Below the pieces are notes generated by a model, which ran no database searches, was not told the origin of the DNA, and saw only the letters and a program-made list of their open reading frames with translations. Of a stretch of DNA of 64,000 bases, positions 11,654-22,198 are shown one piece after another. The position numbers were made by a program, and so were the translations under genes. How positions within the stretch are numbered: position 1 is the stretch's first letter; the number at the start of each line of letters is the position of its first letter. Source of the stretch: Corallium rubrum (lineage: Eukaryota; Cnidaria; Anthozoa; Scleralcyonacea; Coralliidae); contig OZ035997.1 of NCBI GenBank assembly GCA_964035015.1, positions 80,504,489 through 80,568,488 on the forward strand, written 5' to 3'.

Positions 11654-12934
11654 ATGGGGGTTAATCTTATAACTTATAGAGCGGCTATTGGCTTGTTTAA
11701 TATCTTAAAAATTAAACTATTTGGTTTGCAGTCACATAACGAATTGTACAAATTATTGACATTGGTATTGAACTTGGGATTATGTATATTATTTGTTTTC
11801 GCGGTAATAAGTTTAATATTAGCCGGCGATATTGAATTAAATCCTGGCCCAAAGCTATCCTCTCTTATGATCGGGCATATAAACGCAAGAAGCCTAGCAG
11901 TCGAAGAAAAGTTTGACGAAATTTCTTCTTTTATTCTAGATACAAAATTTGATGTTTTCGCAGTTACGGAAACGTGGTTAGACTTTAAAACCCTTGATAA
12001 TTCTTTAGACATAACAGGCTATTGTTCTATTTTGAGAAAAGATAGATTAAATATGCGAGGTGGTGGAGTTGCCTTATATGCATCTCAACAACTCGCTGTT
12101 AAAAGACGCCACGATCTCGAATGTGACAATGTGGAACTGCTTTGGGCTGAGATTAAATTGCAAAACTTAAACTTGCTATGTGGTGTTTGCTATAGACCCC
12201 CTAACAATACTATTGATGGATTTGAGGACTTCTTAGATTATGTACAAACTATGCTAGATTTAATTCCACAAAATCCACAAACATTGGTTGTAATAATTGG
12301 AGATTTTAATGCTCATTTTAGCTCTACAAACCCCGAAGAAAATAGTATAATTGGTACTCGATTATATCGATGGTTAGAGGGCAATGCCCTGACTCAGCTG
12401 ATCAATGAACCCACTCGTGTCACTCAACACTCAGCTACAGTGCTAGATCTTATTATTACAAATACTCCCAGCTACTTCGTTGATTACGGAACATTTAGTC
12501 CACCTGCAAATTGTGATCATTCTTTTATCTATGGAAAAATTTACATTTCATATGAGAAAAGAAAAGCTTTCAAACGGCACATCTGGGACTTTTCTAATAT
12601 TAATGTCCCCGAATTAAATGAAGAACTCACAAATCTAAATTGGGATGAGTGTGTTTTGAACACCACTTACGTGGACGAAGTGTATGAGAGTTGGTTTTCT
12701 CGCTTTCAGCACATAATCAAGACACATATTCCCAATAAAATAGTTGTCATTCGGCCAAAAGATAAATCTTGGATGAATTCCACCATTCGGAAAGCAATCC
12801 GGAAAAGAAATAGGCTTTTGAAAATTCATTGTAAACGTAAAACGCCTACATCATGGCTGCGTTATAAAAGTCAAAGAAACTATACTACATCCGTAATTCG
12901 CGATGCCAAAAGAGCGTACTATACAATAAGTTAA
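11654..12934 (+). CDS. LINE ORF2, endonuclease part with 2A-like leader
   Basis: The first about 65 residues include a strongly hydrophobic helix (LGLCILFVFAVISLIL) ending directly in the 2A ribosome-skipping motif GDIELNPGP. The APE endonuclease then begins: GHINARSL, TETWLD, GGGVALY, GVCYRPPN, IGDFNAH and CDHSFI. The two last motifs include catalytic Asp/Asn and the terminal DHS. The frame hits a stop at 12934 because of a 1-base shift near 12920, and the RT continues in the next frame. 2A sequences at this place are known in CR1/L2-type LINEs. Here the hydrophobic leader could be released or could target the leader peptide. Confidence 0.85.
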   Translation: MGVNLITYRAAIGLFNILKIKLFGLQSHNELYKLLTLVLNLGLCILFVFAVISLILAGDIELNPGPKLSSLMIGHINARSLAVEEKFDEISSFILDTKFDVFAVTETWLDFKTLDNSLDITGYCSILRKDRLNMRGGGVALYASQQLAVKRRHDLECDNVELLWAEIKLQNLNLLCGVCYRPPNNTIDGFEDFLDYVQTMLDLIPQNPQTLVVIIGDFNAHFSSTNPEENSIIGTRLYRWLEGNALTQLINEPTRVTQHSATVLDLIITNTPSYFVDYGTFSPPANCDHSFIYGKIYISYEKRKAFKRHIWDFSNINVPELNEELTNLNWDECVLNTTYVDEVYESWFSRFQHIIKTHIPNKIVVIRPKDKSWMNSTIRKAIRKRNRLLKIHCKRKTPTSWLRYKSQRNYTTSVIRDAKRAYYTIS

Positions 12935-15084
12935 ATATTCAGTTAACAAATCCTCGGTTAAGTAAAAAGAAATGGTGGAGTTATACAAGGTCACTCTTTA
13001 ATAAAAACCATGAATCATCCATTCCTGTCATTCTAGAGGGTACTGAACTTGTTTCCGATCCTAAGAAAAAAGCTGAAATATTTAACGAATATTTCGCTAG
13101 TCAAGCTATGGTTGATGATACAAACGTATCACTGCCAGAAGTGGTTGATTCCCGAGTGAGAGATCAATTTTCGATGGTTGAAACAACTAAACAAGAAGTT
13201 TTATATTTGATGAAAAATGTTGATATATCTAAAGCATGTGGCCACGATGCCATTGGAAATAAAATAATTAAGGATTGTTCCTTTGGTCTTGCCGAGTCAT
13301 TTACACGGCTGATTAATTTAAGTTTTGCTCGAGGAGAATCTCCTTTAGAGTGGAAAAAAGCGAATGTTATTCCTCTATATAAAAAAGATAATTGCCAAAT
13401 TAAGATTAACTATCGACCTATTTCGCTTCTTTCCTCTCTCTCAAAGATACCTGAGAAAGTTGTTTTCTCAAGACTTTATGAGTTTCTTCAAGAAATAGGT
13501 TTTCTTTACCGTTATCAGTCTGGTTTTAGACCAGGTGATAGTACGGTATACCAACTTACTCTTGTTGTTCATAAGATTTATGAAGCTCTAGAAACAGGGA
13601 AAGATGTACGCATGGTTTTTCTTGATTTAAGTAAAGCGTTTGATAGAGTGTGGCATAAGGGACTGCTTTTTAAGTTAGAAAAGCTTGGAGCTAGGGACCC
13701 TATGTTAAGCTGGTTTAGGAGTTATTTATCAAATAGAAAACAAAGAGTAGTCATTGATGGACAGTGCTCGAGTTGGGTGAACATTGAAGCTGGGGTACCT
13801 CAGGGTTCTGTGCTCGGGCCATTACTTTTCTTAATATATATAAACGATATAAACACAAATATTTTATCTGAGAGCTTTTTATATGCGGATGATACATCAT
13901 TACTTGATATAATAGATGATCCACTCTATTCTTCTACGAAATTAAATAATGATCTGCATAATATCAACCAATGGTGTAGTCAATGGCTAAAGACCATGAA
14001 TCCTACTAAATGTAGAAGCATTACTTTTTCTTCTAAAATAGATCGATTGGTTCATCCGGTATTATATTTAAATGGTGAAGGGATAAGAGAAGTTGAATCA
14101 CATACACATTTGGGGTTAGCACTTTCTTCTAAATTTTCTTGGAAAAATCATATATTTAATATGTACGCAAATGTCAGTAAAGCGTTAAATGTATTAAAGA
14201 CTTTAAAGTATAAACTTAATAGAGCTTCGCTTAATAGTCTTTATAGAAGTCATGTTAGACCATTGATGGAATATGCTGATGTCATATGGGATGGATGTAG
14301 TGAAGGTGAAGCCAATATCTTGGAAACTGTTCAATATGAAGCAGCTCGTGTAGTTACTGGTGCCATGAAAGGTACCAATAAGAGGAGATTATTGAATGAG
14401 TTATGCTGGGAAGACATGAAAACTCGACGTCTTGCCCATAAATTAATTTTATTTTATAAAATAACCAACTCCTTGACGCCATCTTACCTGTATGACATAA
14501 TGCCTCTACAAGTAAATCAGAGAATTCGAAGTGCTTATACACTTCGATCTAGTGATAACTATTCTCTTATCCCTGCACGAACAGAGCGTTTTAAAAAATC
14601 CTTTTTTCCATCTACGGTAGCAGAATGGAATGTTTTAGACACTGATCTGCGTAATACTCAATCTTTTTTTGCATTTAAAGCTGGAATACGCACACTATGT
14701 TGTGGTGATAAGTATAATAAAATTTATGATATTTCATTGAGCCGTTTTGGCTCTATATTACATACACGATTGCGCTTGGGTCAGTGTCAATTAAACTCCT
14801 ATTTGTACAGAATTAATTGTAAACCATCTCCTTTCTGCGACTGTACACAGAATATTATAGAGTCTATTACACACTACTTTCTATACTGTAGCCAATTTGC
14901 CGCTCAACGTGGTTTGTTAATTGCCTCTGCTTCTCGGTTATTTGGTGCTAACTGGTATAATTTTTCTGATTCACAAAAGATTCAAATATTCTTGCACGGT
15001 TCAGAATTACTCGATCAAGATGATAGTCAAACATTGATGTTTGATGTTCAGTCATATATAATTAATACCAAGCGATTTTGTTAA
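12921..15084 (+). pseudogene. LINE ORF2, reverse transcriptase part (frameshifted from the endonuclease)
   Basis: After the shift the frame reads NKLNIQL and on into a full RT. It has KKANVIPLYKK and NYRPISLL (motifs 0-2), MVFLDLSKAFDRVWH (motif A), GVPQGSVLGP (motif B) and LYADDTS (catalytic motif C). A C-terminal region follows with YRSHVRPLMEYADVIWDG and a late Cys-rich patch (CDCTQNI). The 658 codons from 13108 to the stop at 15084 are intact. Only the single shift separates this part from the endonuclease. Confidence 0.85.
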
Positions 15085-15309
15085 ACTAAAAAATTAATTA
15101 TATAAGTGTGATTACTGATTTGCAAGAATATTTGATTCTATATTTGATTCTATTCTTCTAATTTAATTGTTGTGTGTAAATATGCACTTTCTCATACTGT
15201 ACTTTATTTATGATAATATTGGAACATGATCTCCCTCGATGAGCTTTTAGCTCTCGGAGAAAATGTTTTTACTTTGAAATATGTTTAAATAAAATAAAAA
15301 TAATTTATT

Positions 15310-15411
15310 AATGTTGCACCCACTATGTTGGAAAATTTTGATTTAACATCAATGTTCAAATGGATAAATGACCACAAAAAATCAATTTATTTGCAAAAAA
15401 CTGCAAGATAA
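15310..15411 (+). pseudogene. Displaced C-terminal piece of the AcademH transposase
   Basis: The frame reads NVAPTMLENFDL and then FKWINDHKKSIYL, ending at a TAA. It begins in the AATGTTG copy that flanks the LINE on this side. The upstream side (10690-10702) ends in the same bases, so removing the LINE joins the two sides. How the frame connects through 10633-10695 is unclear; an intron is possible. Confidence 0.45.
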
Positions 15412-16037
15412 GTCTTAGACAAAAACAGCATTGACTAGTGATCATGTTACCCAAATAAGTGGGCAGACACTCAGAGACTTGATTTATATATTTTATATTA
15501 AGAGTTGATTTTATGGTATCCAAAAATCTTATCATTATGTAAATAGTATATCATTACCTGTAAGATTTGATTTAATAGTATCCTAGTTACCATTGCCAGG
15601 GTCTAATAATGCACATTGTGTATATTATTATTATCTATTGAGTATTGATATAATTATTGTCATTCAGGGGTGTCGCTAACCCACATTGATTGGGGGTTGT
15701 CCAACTAAATTTACAAATTGCACGAATTTTATTTACTTTATAAATACTTTACAACACCAAATTTTGCCCAAATGTAATGCTTGAAACTGCCCATTTTTGC
15801 CAAAATTTTCTCTATTTTTGAAAATTTTGGGTGGGTGTGACCCCCCCTCCCCCCGGTAGTGATGCCCATGTTGTCATTTTCATTTTTCATTATCAAATCA
15901 ATTATTTGACTAACAATAACACTGAGATCGAGTTTTGAAGACTTGAATTATTTTATTGCCATGGCAACATTAACTGTTTTTACTACTTATGTTTTTACTT
16001 TTTACTTACTGTTATTTGCTTATTTAAACCATTATTT
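15412..16037. other. Convergent 3' region between transposase and helicase genes
   Basis: AT-rich, no open frame of note. The stretch near 15840-15856 is C-rich. It separates the 3' ends of two convergent genes of the AcademH element. Confidence 0.5.
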
Positions 16038-17442
16038 TTAAGAAGTGTCCATATTATCTGGATCAATACAACGGGATACATCATATGCTAGAATATTTAC
16101 GACATTACTGCTATCCATGTCATCTTGATCAGACTGATCAAATTCACTCATTGCTCTACTTACATCTGATATGTTAGTTGTATCTTGAAGCAACAAGTTC
16201 ATATCTGACTCATCTCTGATATCTTCCCACTCCGAGTCCACTGTACGCTCCAACTCATCTTCAGTATCCTCAAATAATTCCATGTCAGCCATATCATTAA
16301 AAACCTCATTTAGAATTTCTAAAACTCTCCTTGCATACTCAGTTCGCCATATTTCCACACAGTTCTGAATGTCTGCTATAGAGAATAACTTGAAACAATT
16401 TTGAATTACCTGTGAGATTTGAGGTTTCCCAAACTCAAACAAAATATTTGCATATAATACAGGTTTCAATGACTTATCCCTTAATTTATTGATATAAGCA
16501 ATTAATTTCGATTTTAATAAAGCTTTTTGGTCATCATTGACCATCCTTTTGTTGAATATGTACGTGCAGGCTTTTATACCACCAGTTTCCAAGATCATAG
16601 CTGAAGAACATTTACCAGGTTGACCAGCACAGCAACACTATTTTGCACACATGTCACAACATTTGCACCCATGCACAGTTATTTCATGTTGACCAGGGAA
16701 GTGCTTTAGGATTTCCTTTCTTCTGCATTGCTCATTATCTATATTACCTCTCATATCATCAGCACAACGAGATGATAAGAGTGTATTATACAGCAACACA
16801 CAAGTGCTCTCTTGACCATCTCGTCCAGCTCTACCACATTCCTGAAGGTAACTTTCAACATTAGAAGATAGACCAAAATGAATCACTCTGTGGATACCTT
16901 TGCAATTGATGCCCATACCAAAAGCAATGGTGCAAATTATAATGCGGATATGGCCATTCACATCAGCTATATTCTCTAGAATAAGATTCTTTACTGATTT
17001 TGGTGTGCCTGAATGAAACATCTGTACAAGGCAATCCTTTGGTGAATAACTTCTCTGGAGATATAAATCTCCATCCAATTCCAACTTAAAAACACGCCAT
17101 AAAATAGCACATTGTTTTCTTGTTTGGCAATAGATAATTGTTCTACAAGTTTGTTCTTTCTCAATCCGAACTTCTTTGATTATTTTGCTGAATACATCTA
17201 CCAATGGCATGCTATTTTCCACATATTGGTTAACATATCTCAAATTAGTACGCTCAGGACTCATTTCTATCTCCAATGTATTTGTTGAGTTTAGTGCCAG
17301 AACATCAAATATCTTTCTCTTAGTGGTGATAGTGGCTGTTGCTGTGCAGACAATAAAATTTGTGGCACTGAACAGTGATCTCAGATCTCCCAGGTTCCCA
17401 TACCATTTTCTAAAAGGAATAGGTTTTGATCCAGGTAATCCC
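16038..17442 (-). pseudogene. AcademH RecQ-like helicase, exon 2 with in-frame stop
   Basis: The acceptor is TTTTGTAG at 17443 and the reading phase matches the donor of exon 1 across a Trp codon. The exon reads GLPGSKPIPFRKWYGN, then motif III (FSATN) and motif IV-VI of the second RecA lobe (IIYCQTRKQC, HSGTP, IIICTIAFGMGINCKGIHRVIHFG, QECGRAGRDG). A RecQ-type zinc patch (CKCCDMC) follows. A TAG at 16638-16640 then interrupts, but the same frame stays open for another about 200 codons through a Cys-rich patch and an acidic Ser/Asp tail to 16038. The stop therefore looks like a late nonsense mutation in one long exon, not the natural end. Confidence 0.75.
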
Positions 17443-17896
17443 CTACAAAATAAAGGTGAATATATATAAACCCTGATATGTTCAGTGCCAGGATTATAGG
17501 ATACCTGTCCACTTTCACTAATTGCATGTATGTTGATGGTTATTGGTTAGTTTCAGCATATTTTACAGGATCAAATTGGGGAAAGTTTATCATTTACAAT
17601 TACCTCATTCCTTAGCAAAATTCCTTTCAAATAGACAACAACCAGCAAGTACATGCAATATACATGTAGACATTATATTTAAAGAGATTTTTGAGCATCT
17701 CGGTTTGTATTTCTACTTTTAAATGTGGTTTGAAAAGTGGACGGGTAATCTAGATATCAAACAGAACTTGATATTGTTGTGGTTTATATTTGTCAGTGGT
17801 TTTATATATTTGTTAGCGAAATCGAGAAGAGTAGAAGACAGTGAGACTTTCATAAATCGTTGGATTAGCTGTAAAATAAAATGTAAACAAACTTAC
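17443..17896 (-). other. Intron of the helicase gene
   Basis: It begins GTAAGT (17896 on the minus strand) and ends TTTTGTAG. Both sides keep the reading phase. No other feature was seen inside. Confidence 0.7.
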
Positions 17897-18403
17897 CATT
17901 GACTGATGCAGTGGGCTTCGTCTACTGCGACAACGACACAATTCTCAATAAAATGCGATGATTGGAGCATTTTTTCCATCGTTTCACACCAAGCATGGAC
18001 TCTGGCGAAGCGTACACATGCGAAAAAACACCATCTTCGATATCCCTTAGGAATTGCTCGTCCTGACCTTCGAATACAGCGGCGGCATTTACACCAATGG
18101 ACTTCAAATAGGCAACTTGGTCAAGCATAAGGGATACCAATGGACATATGGTTATCCCGATGCTTGTTCCTATATAACTTGATCCAGTAAAAGATCAGTC
18201 AGGAGTGGAATGACTTGAAAGACCATAGATTTCCCATAGCCAGTGCCAGCACTAAAAAAGATATTCTTTCCCAGAAAGAAATTTTTAAGGGCATTTATTT
18301 GCTCTTCGTGAAGATTGTCCACTCCGAAAAAACAGCAGACGATTTTAAGAGCACTTTCAAAAGGTTCGGCTTCGAGCTGTGAAGGGTCGACGACAGACGC
18401 CAT
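17897..18403 (-). pseudogene. AcademH RecQ-like helicase, exon 1 with two frameshifts
   Basis: It starts at the ATG at 18403 (MASVVDPSQ). The Q-motif-like FGVDNLHEEQ and Walker A GTGYGKS are in the first frame. A shift near 18168 moves to the frame with motif Ia (ICPLVSLMLDQV). A second shift, in a run of six A (minus strand, near 17977), leads to motif II (VVAVDEAHCISQW), which straddles the splice donor. Together with exon 2 this gives the full set of RecQ-family helicase motifs, an ATP-dependent 3'-5' unwinding enzyme. The element encodes it opposite to the transposase. Confidence 0.75.
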
Positions 18404-18506
18404 TTTTGTATAATCCCTGTGAATTCTTAGTAAAATAGTAAAATTAACATTAAACATGCATAATTAGCGATTGACCAATCAAGAGCCGTCCCAACTTTTG
18501 TTGGGA

Positions 18507-18599
18507 AATCCACGTGATCATACAAGCTTTATCGCTCCGATGCGCAGACTCTACTCAAGTATCATCTTCCGGAAACGAGTAGAGTCTGCACGCAGGCTA
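18507..18599 (-). repeat. Right terminal inverted repeat of AcademH-like element
   Basis: Exact reverse complement of 5756-5848. The 9-bp CGGACTCGT follows directly at 18600-18608. Confidence 0.95.
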
Positions 18600-18939
18600 C
18601 GGACTCGTTGGCTATTTGTTAAATAGAAAACTTGGTTTCGTTGTCTAATTGATAAGTATGTGTGGATCACTGACCTCTATATAACTGGATGCGGGTCCCC
18701 GATACTTTTGTATTACATGAAGTGTCTCCAACAGTGAACTCTATATATACCTGGAAGCTGACTCCCAATCAAAAAGTGAGGCAAAACATGGCGGCAATGG
18801 GGAATTTTTGGACGTCAGTTTTTAAGTTTTCAGTTTTTAAACAATTTTTAAGTACATGTAGAGTTTAATAAAATATCAAAAAATGTAGATCTATATAAGG
18901 TGGCTAGAAATCAGTTTTGAACGTGTGTTATATTATAAG

Positions 18940-20111
18940 TAATATAGTTTAGTTTAGTTTAGTTTAATAGCTTAATCATCAAATATACAAATAATCTGAT
19001 GAAAGGTGGTCCAACGGGGCAAAGCCCCAATTGAAATGAACTACCAAAAAGAATACAACTGCAGTATATACAAAATTAGGATAAAACATACAAACTATGA
19101 CCATGTGCACACGGCAACGCCCCCGAGCGCCCCCGCACTGCTTACCGTTCTCAAGGGAATCGAAAACAATCATCTAATTACTTGAAACAGTACGAAAACA
19201 CCCGGAAACGCTACCGCGCGCACACAGTGTATATCTACAAGTCGGTAATTCGTAACTATTACACTTTCTTAAAGAAATGTGCTCTAATTGCCCTTTTAAA
19301 AGCTAGATTAGTGTCTATCGCTTTGATTTCCCTAGGAAGGGAATTCCATGCCCTTACAACCCTAGGAAAGTATGAGTGATAAAAAAAATTAGTCCTACAT
19401 TTGAATTCAATAAAGTTATTTGGGTCATGTGACCTAATTGAGTATCTAGGCTCAGGTATTCTTTGAACAAAATTATCTAAATTTAAGTTATATTGTCCAA
19501 GTAAACATTTATGAAGAAAAAAATAAATCGCAGATATCTCTGCGGTACTCGAGCGGAAATAAATTGAGTTTGGATAACCTCTGTTTATAAGTCATGTCTT
19601 TAGGATAATTTAAGATAAAGTTAGTTGCCCGGCGTTGTATGTTTTCCAGAAGAAGTTTTTGATTGATTTGGGTTGGTGACCATAACTGCGAACAATACCC
19701 AAGCTGCGGTAGGACCAATGAACAATACAAGGTTCTCCTTGTGTTAGTATCTTTTAAGTCTTTACATAATCGTTTGATCAAACCGAGAACTTTGTTTGCC
19801 TTAGAAGTAATGTTAGAAATGTGCTGACACCAATTTAAGTCCTCAGAAACAGTGATTCCAATGTCTTTAACCGTTCTAACATTTTCAAGAGCTGTCCCAT
19901 TCATAGAATAACTTACATCCGCTGTCGACTTCTTACGTGAAATGGACATAGTCTTACATTTATCAATGTTAAAAACCATCTTCCAATTATTGGCCCAAAG
20001 GGAAGCGCGTTGAAAATCAGCCTGTAGACCGAGACTATCACCCTGAGATTTTACCACTTTGAAAATTTTGGAAATTTTGACATGAGGGAAATTAGTAAAT
20101 AACCATGACAT
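18940..20111 (-). mobile_element. 5'-truncated LINE fragment (RT C-terminal region)
   Basis: The minus-strand frame 20111-19509 reads the last part of an RT ORF2 of CR1/Rex type: LQADFQRASLWANNWKM, VNGTALE-like MNGTALENVRTVKDIGI, TRRTLYCSLVLPQLGYCSQLW and NIQRRATNFIL. A shift in a run of seven T (near 19515) moves into a second frame that continues to about 19265 (PRVVRAWNSLPREI). A short tandem tail of TAAAC units at about 18941-18970 is probably the element's 3' end. At the 5' junction, a 27-bp direct repeat containing gacatgagggaaattagta (about 20079-20130) marks the break. Confidence 0.7.
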
Positions 20112-20318
20112 GAGGGAAATTAGTAATTAAAATGTCCGCAAAAGCCGAGTCCCGACATGACATGGTATTAGTTTGTAATACCACGATTATCTTATAATAA
20201 TGCATTTCTTTGTTGTGTAAAAGAGTACTGTTTGGATGTTTTGTCGTGCGTGCTTTGAGTCGTATATGAGCTCATAGCCAACGAGGCGCTAGAGAAAATT
20301 GAAATTTCCCCTGTTTGG

Positions 20319-20701
20319 TAGCCTGCGAACTCAGACGTATTTCTCCAGGAAAATAGCATCTGCGAACCCGAGCCAAGATTCGACTTCCGTGACGTATTAC
20401 CTTTTGTCTCGTGTTATCCAATCAAATTTGAACATTTATTTAGCTAAAATTGCCCACGCGTGGACACACGCTGAATGAAGTCAAGGAAGGATGGAAAAAT
20501 ATTTGCAACATTTGACAAGTATATTGTATAGTACTAAATCTTTATATAACCATGAGTGACACTCCACAGAAATTGTCACATCTTGATGATGCTTGTTTTC
20601 TTTGTAAGAAAGCATTTCCCGCGACAAAGGCGAAAATTAATTACGTTCTAATTCACTGCGTTCAAACGAACGTAAAGTATTTTCCCCTTTTATTACTATG
20701 A
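20319..20701 (+). mobile_element. Possible end of a second Academ-like element with first exon
   Basis: The sequence at 20319 begins TAGCCTGCG and continues with a CAGAC block, the same start and general layout as the AcademH TIR at 5756, but with different internal bases. At 20552 a short frame opens with MSDTPQKLSHLDDACFLC. The CFLC pair followed by KKAFPATKAKINY resembles the zinc-binding start of exon 1 of the AcademH transposase. A donor-like AAC|GTAAAG follows. The other end was not found in the window, so the element is truncated or was split by the YR retroelement next to it. Confidence 0.4.
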
Positions 20702-20869
20702 AAACAGACAAACAGGTTATGGTTGGATTCACTAGCAGATCTCAACTATTTTAATAATCGAGAAATACGACGTTCGCTAAATCATCACACAATGTTATTA
20801 CGTTGTAAATTGTCTCAAGAAAGTACAAATAATAATTTTACAATTATAGCCCCAGATAACTGGAAACTT

Positions 20870-21855
20870 CTAATCTGCTGTGAAACTTTCCTGAACGTAC
20901 ATATCCTTAGCAGTGTCCGTTTTCCATCTTCCGTGTAATTTGAGAAGTCTTTCAGGAATGGAGTTGTTACTGTTTTGTACCACTGATGTTATACCACCTG
21001 ACCTTAAACTGTGTAGACCATACTTCGTGGCGTCATAACCGAGAGTCGTTAACGCTTCCTTAAATAACTCTCGGCTTCGTGAATACGAAAGTGCACCTTT
21101 TCCCAACGAATAGAAAGATCCGCGCTTGTGGAACACCAATGGACGGAACAGAAAGGCCGAGCTGTCGAACTCGATGTTGGCAAGGCCCATGTACTTCGAT
21201 AACACGCTTACGGGACAGTATTCGCCGCCGATTTTTTGAATGTAAACAAATTGTCCTTCACGATAAATATCCGTTTTGCTTTGTGGAACAAGTATTCTAA
21301 GATGGTCGTCGTGCCAATCATTGTGATCTGCTTGAATATTGCTCAATTCCTTAAACCTAAAAAATCCTGCAAAACCTATTGAACACATAGCTGCAATTCT
21401 TAAATCTTTTAGATTATTGTTACTTCTGCCAAATTTGTCTATTAACTTTTTGATAAGGCCTGTAGACACGGGTTTCTTCTTTCGGATGGGTTTGCTATAG
21501 GTTCTCTTCGCAGATTCTATTATGTTCTTACAAAAAGGACTGTCCGGTGGATTAGGATTATTATCAGGTGTAAAAGAATGCACTACTTTAAAGCGGCGCT
21601 GGCTAGCTGAACTGAACTTACGGACTTCGAGTCTTTGGCTTTCGAAAATAGAAACAACGCGATAACTGAAACGGGAAAGGGCAATGTTAGCGGAATTTCC
21701 TTTTCCTTGCAGCACTGAAAGAACTTACTAATAACTCGTTCGTATGCTTTTGTCGTTGAGTCGCTACGAGATTTTAACACGACATCAACAAGACTTTCCA
21801 GACGTTGAATGACAACTTTAGGCGCATTTTCCCAAGATTTGCTTGAGCATACAAC
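20870..21855 (-). pseudogene. Tyrosine recombinase of YR retrotransposon, one frameshift
   Basis: The exon starts at a strong acceptor (CCTCTTTCAG|GTTG at 21856). The first part is a core-binding domain (SRSDSTTKAYERVISKFFQ), read to 21583. A 1-base shift near 21585 leads to the frame with VVHSFTPDNNP and the catalytic domain. The first Arg (GFAGFFRFKEL), a Lys region (VPQSKTD), HSLRSGG (His-x-x-Arg), HGRWKT and the nucleophile Tyr in AKDMYVQES are all visible. The enzyme would integrate circular cDNA by site-specific recombination without target duplication. Confidence 0.75.
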
Positions 21856-22198
21856 CTGAAAGAGGGGAAACGTTAGTGTGTGCAACAATGCTTCTATTCA
21901 CGCTCAAAGAGTATTGCAATAATTTAAAGTCTGTACTCTGTAAGCCGTGCACAAAACAATATTTCATATTCTCTCAAAACGTTGGAGCAGCCAGCGCCGC
22001 TTCTGCACATATAATATAGGCCAGTGCCACATTAAATCCTCTTTTAAAATATCTGACACTAACAAATTGTGGCCAGTGCCACTTGTTAGTTCGTTTCATG
22101 ATAACCCAAAACCATTTCTTACTATTAAAGGCGATTTCAAATGAAATATGCTGCCAGACTGTATAAAACATATGAACAGAAAGTAGAACACAATTTAA

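Larger units (their letters stand above)
10703..15309 (+). mobile_element. Near full-length CR1/L2-clade LINE inserted in the transposase gene
   Basis: It has a two-ORF structure: ORF1 with coiled coil and RRM-like region, and ORF2 with an APE endonuclease and an RT. It ends in an A/T-rich tail (aaataaaataaaaataattt). A 7-bp AATGTTG flanks it at 10696-10702 and 15310-15316, a plausible target duplication. Immediately after the right copy an open frame resumes that fits the transposase C-terminus. ORF2 has one frameshift, so the copy is recent but inactive. Confidence 0.85.
5756..18599 (+). mobile_element. AcademH-like DNA transposon, 12.8 kb, both ends present
   Basis: Both ends carry the same 93-bp sequence in inverted orientation (5756-5848 and 18507-18599), with no mismatch that I can find, starting TAGCCTGCGTGCAGAC. 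The flanks are an identical 9-bp target duplication, CGGACTCGT, at 5747-5755 and 18600-18608. Inside are a plus-strand multi-exon DUF6589 transposase with a C2H2 finger and a minus-strand RecQ-like superfamily 2 helicase. From memory, a DUF6589 transposase plus helicase plus 9-10 bp TSD is the hallmark of the AcademH lineage of Academ transposons. A later LINE insertion accounts for about 4.6 kb. Both genes carry disabling changes, so this copy is probably not autonomous. Confidence 0.85.
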
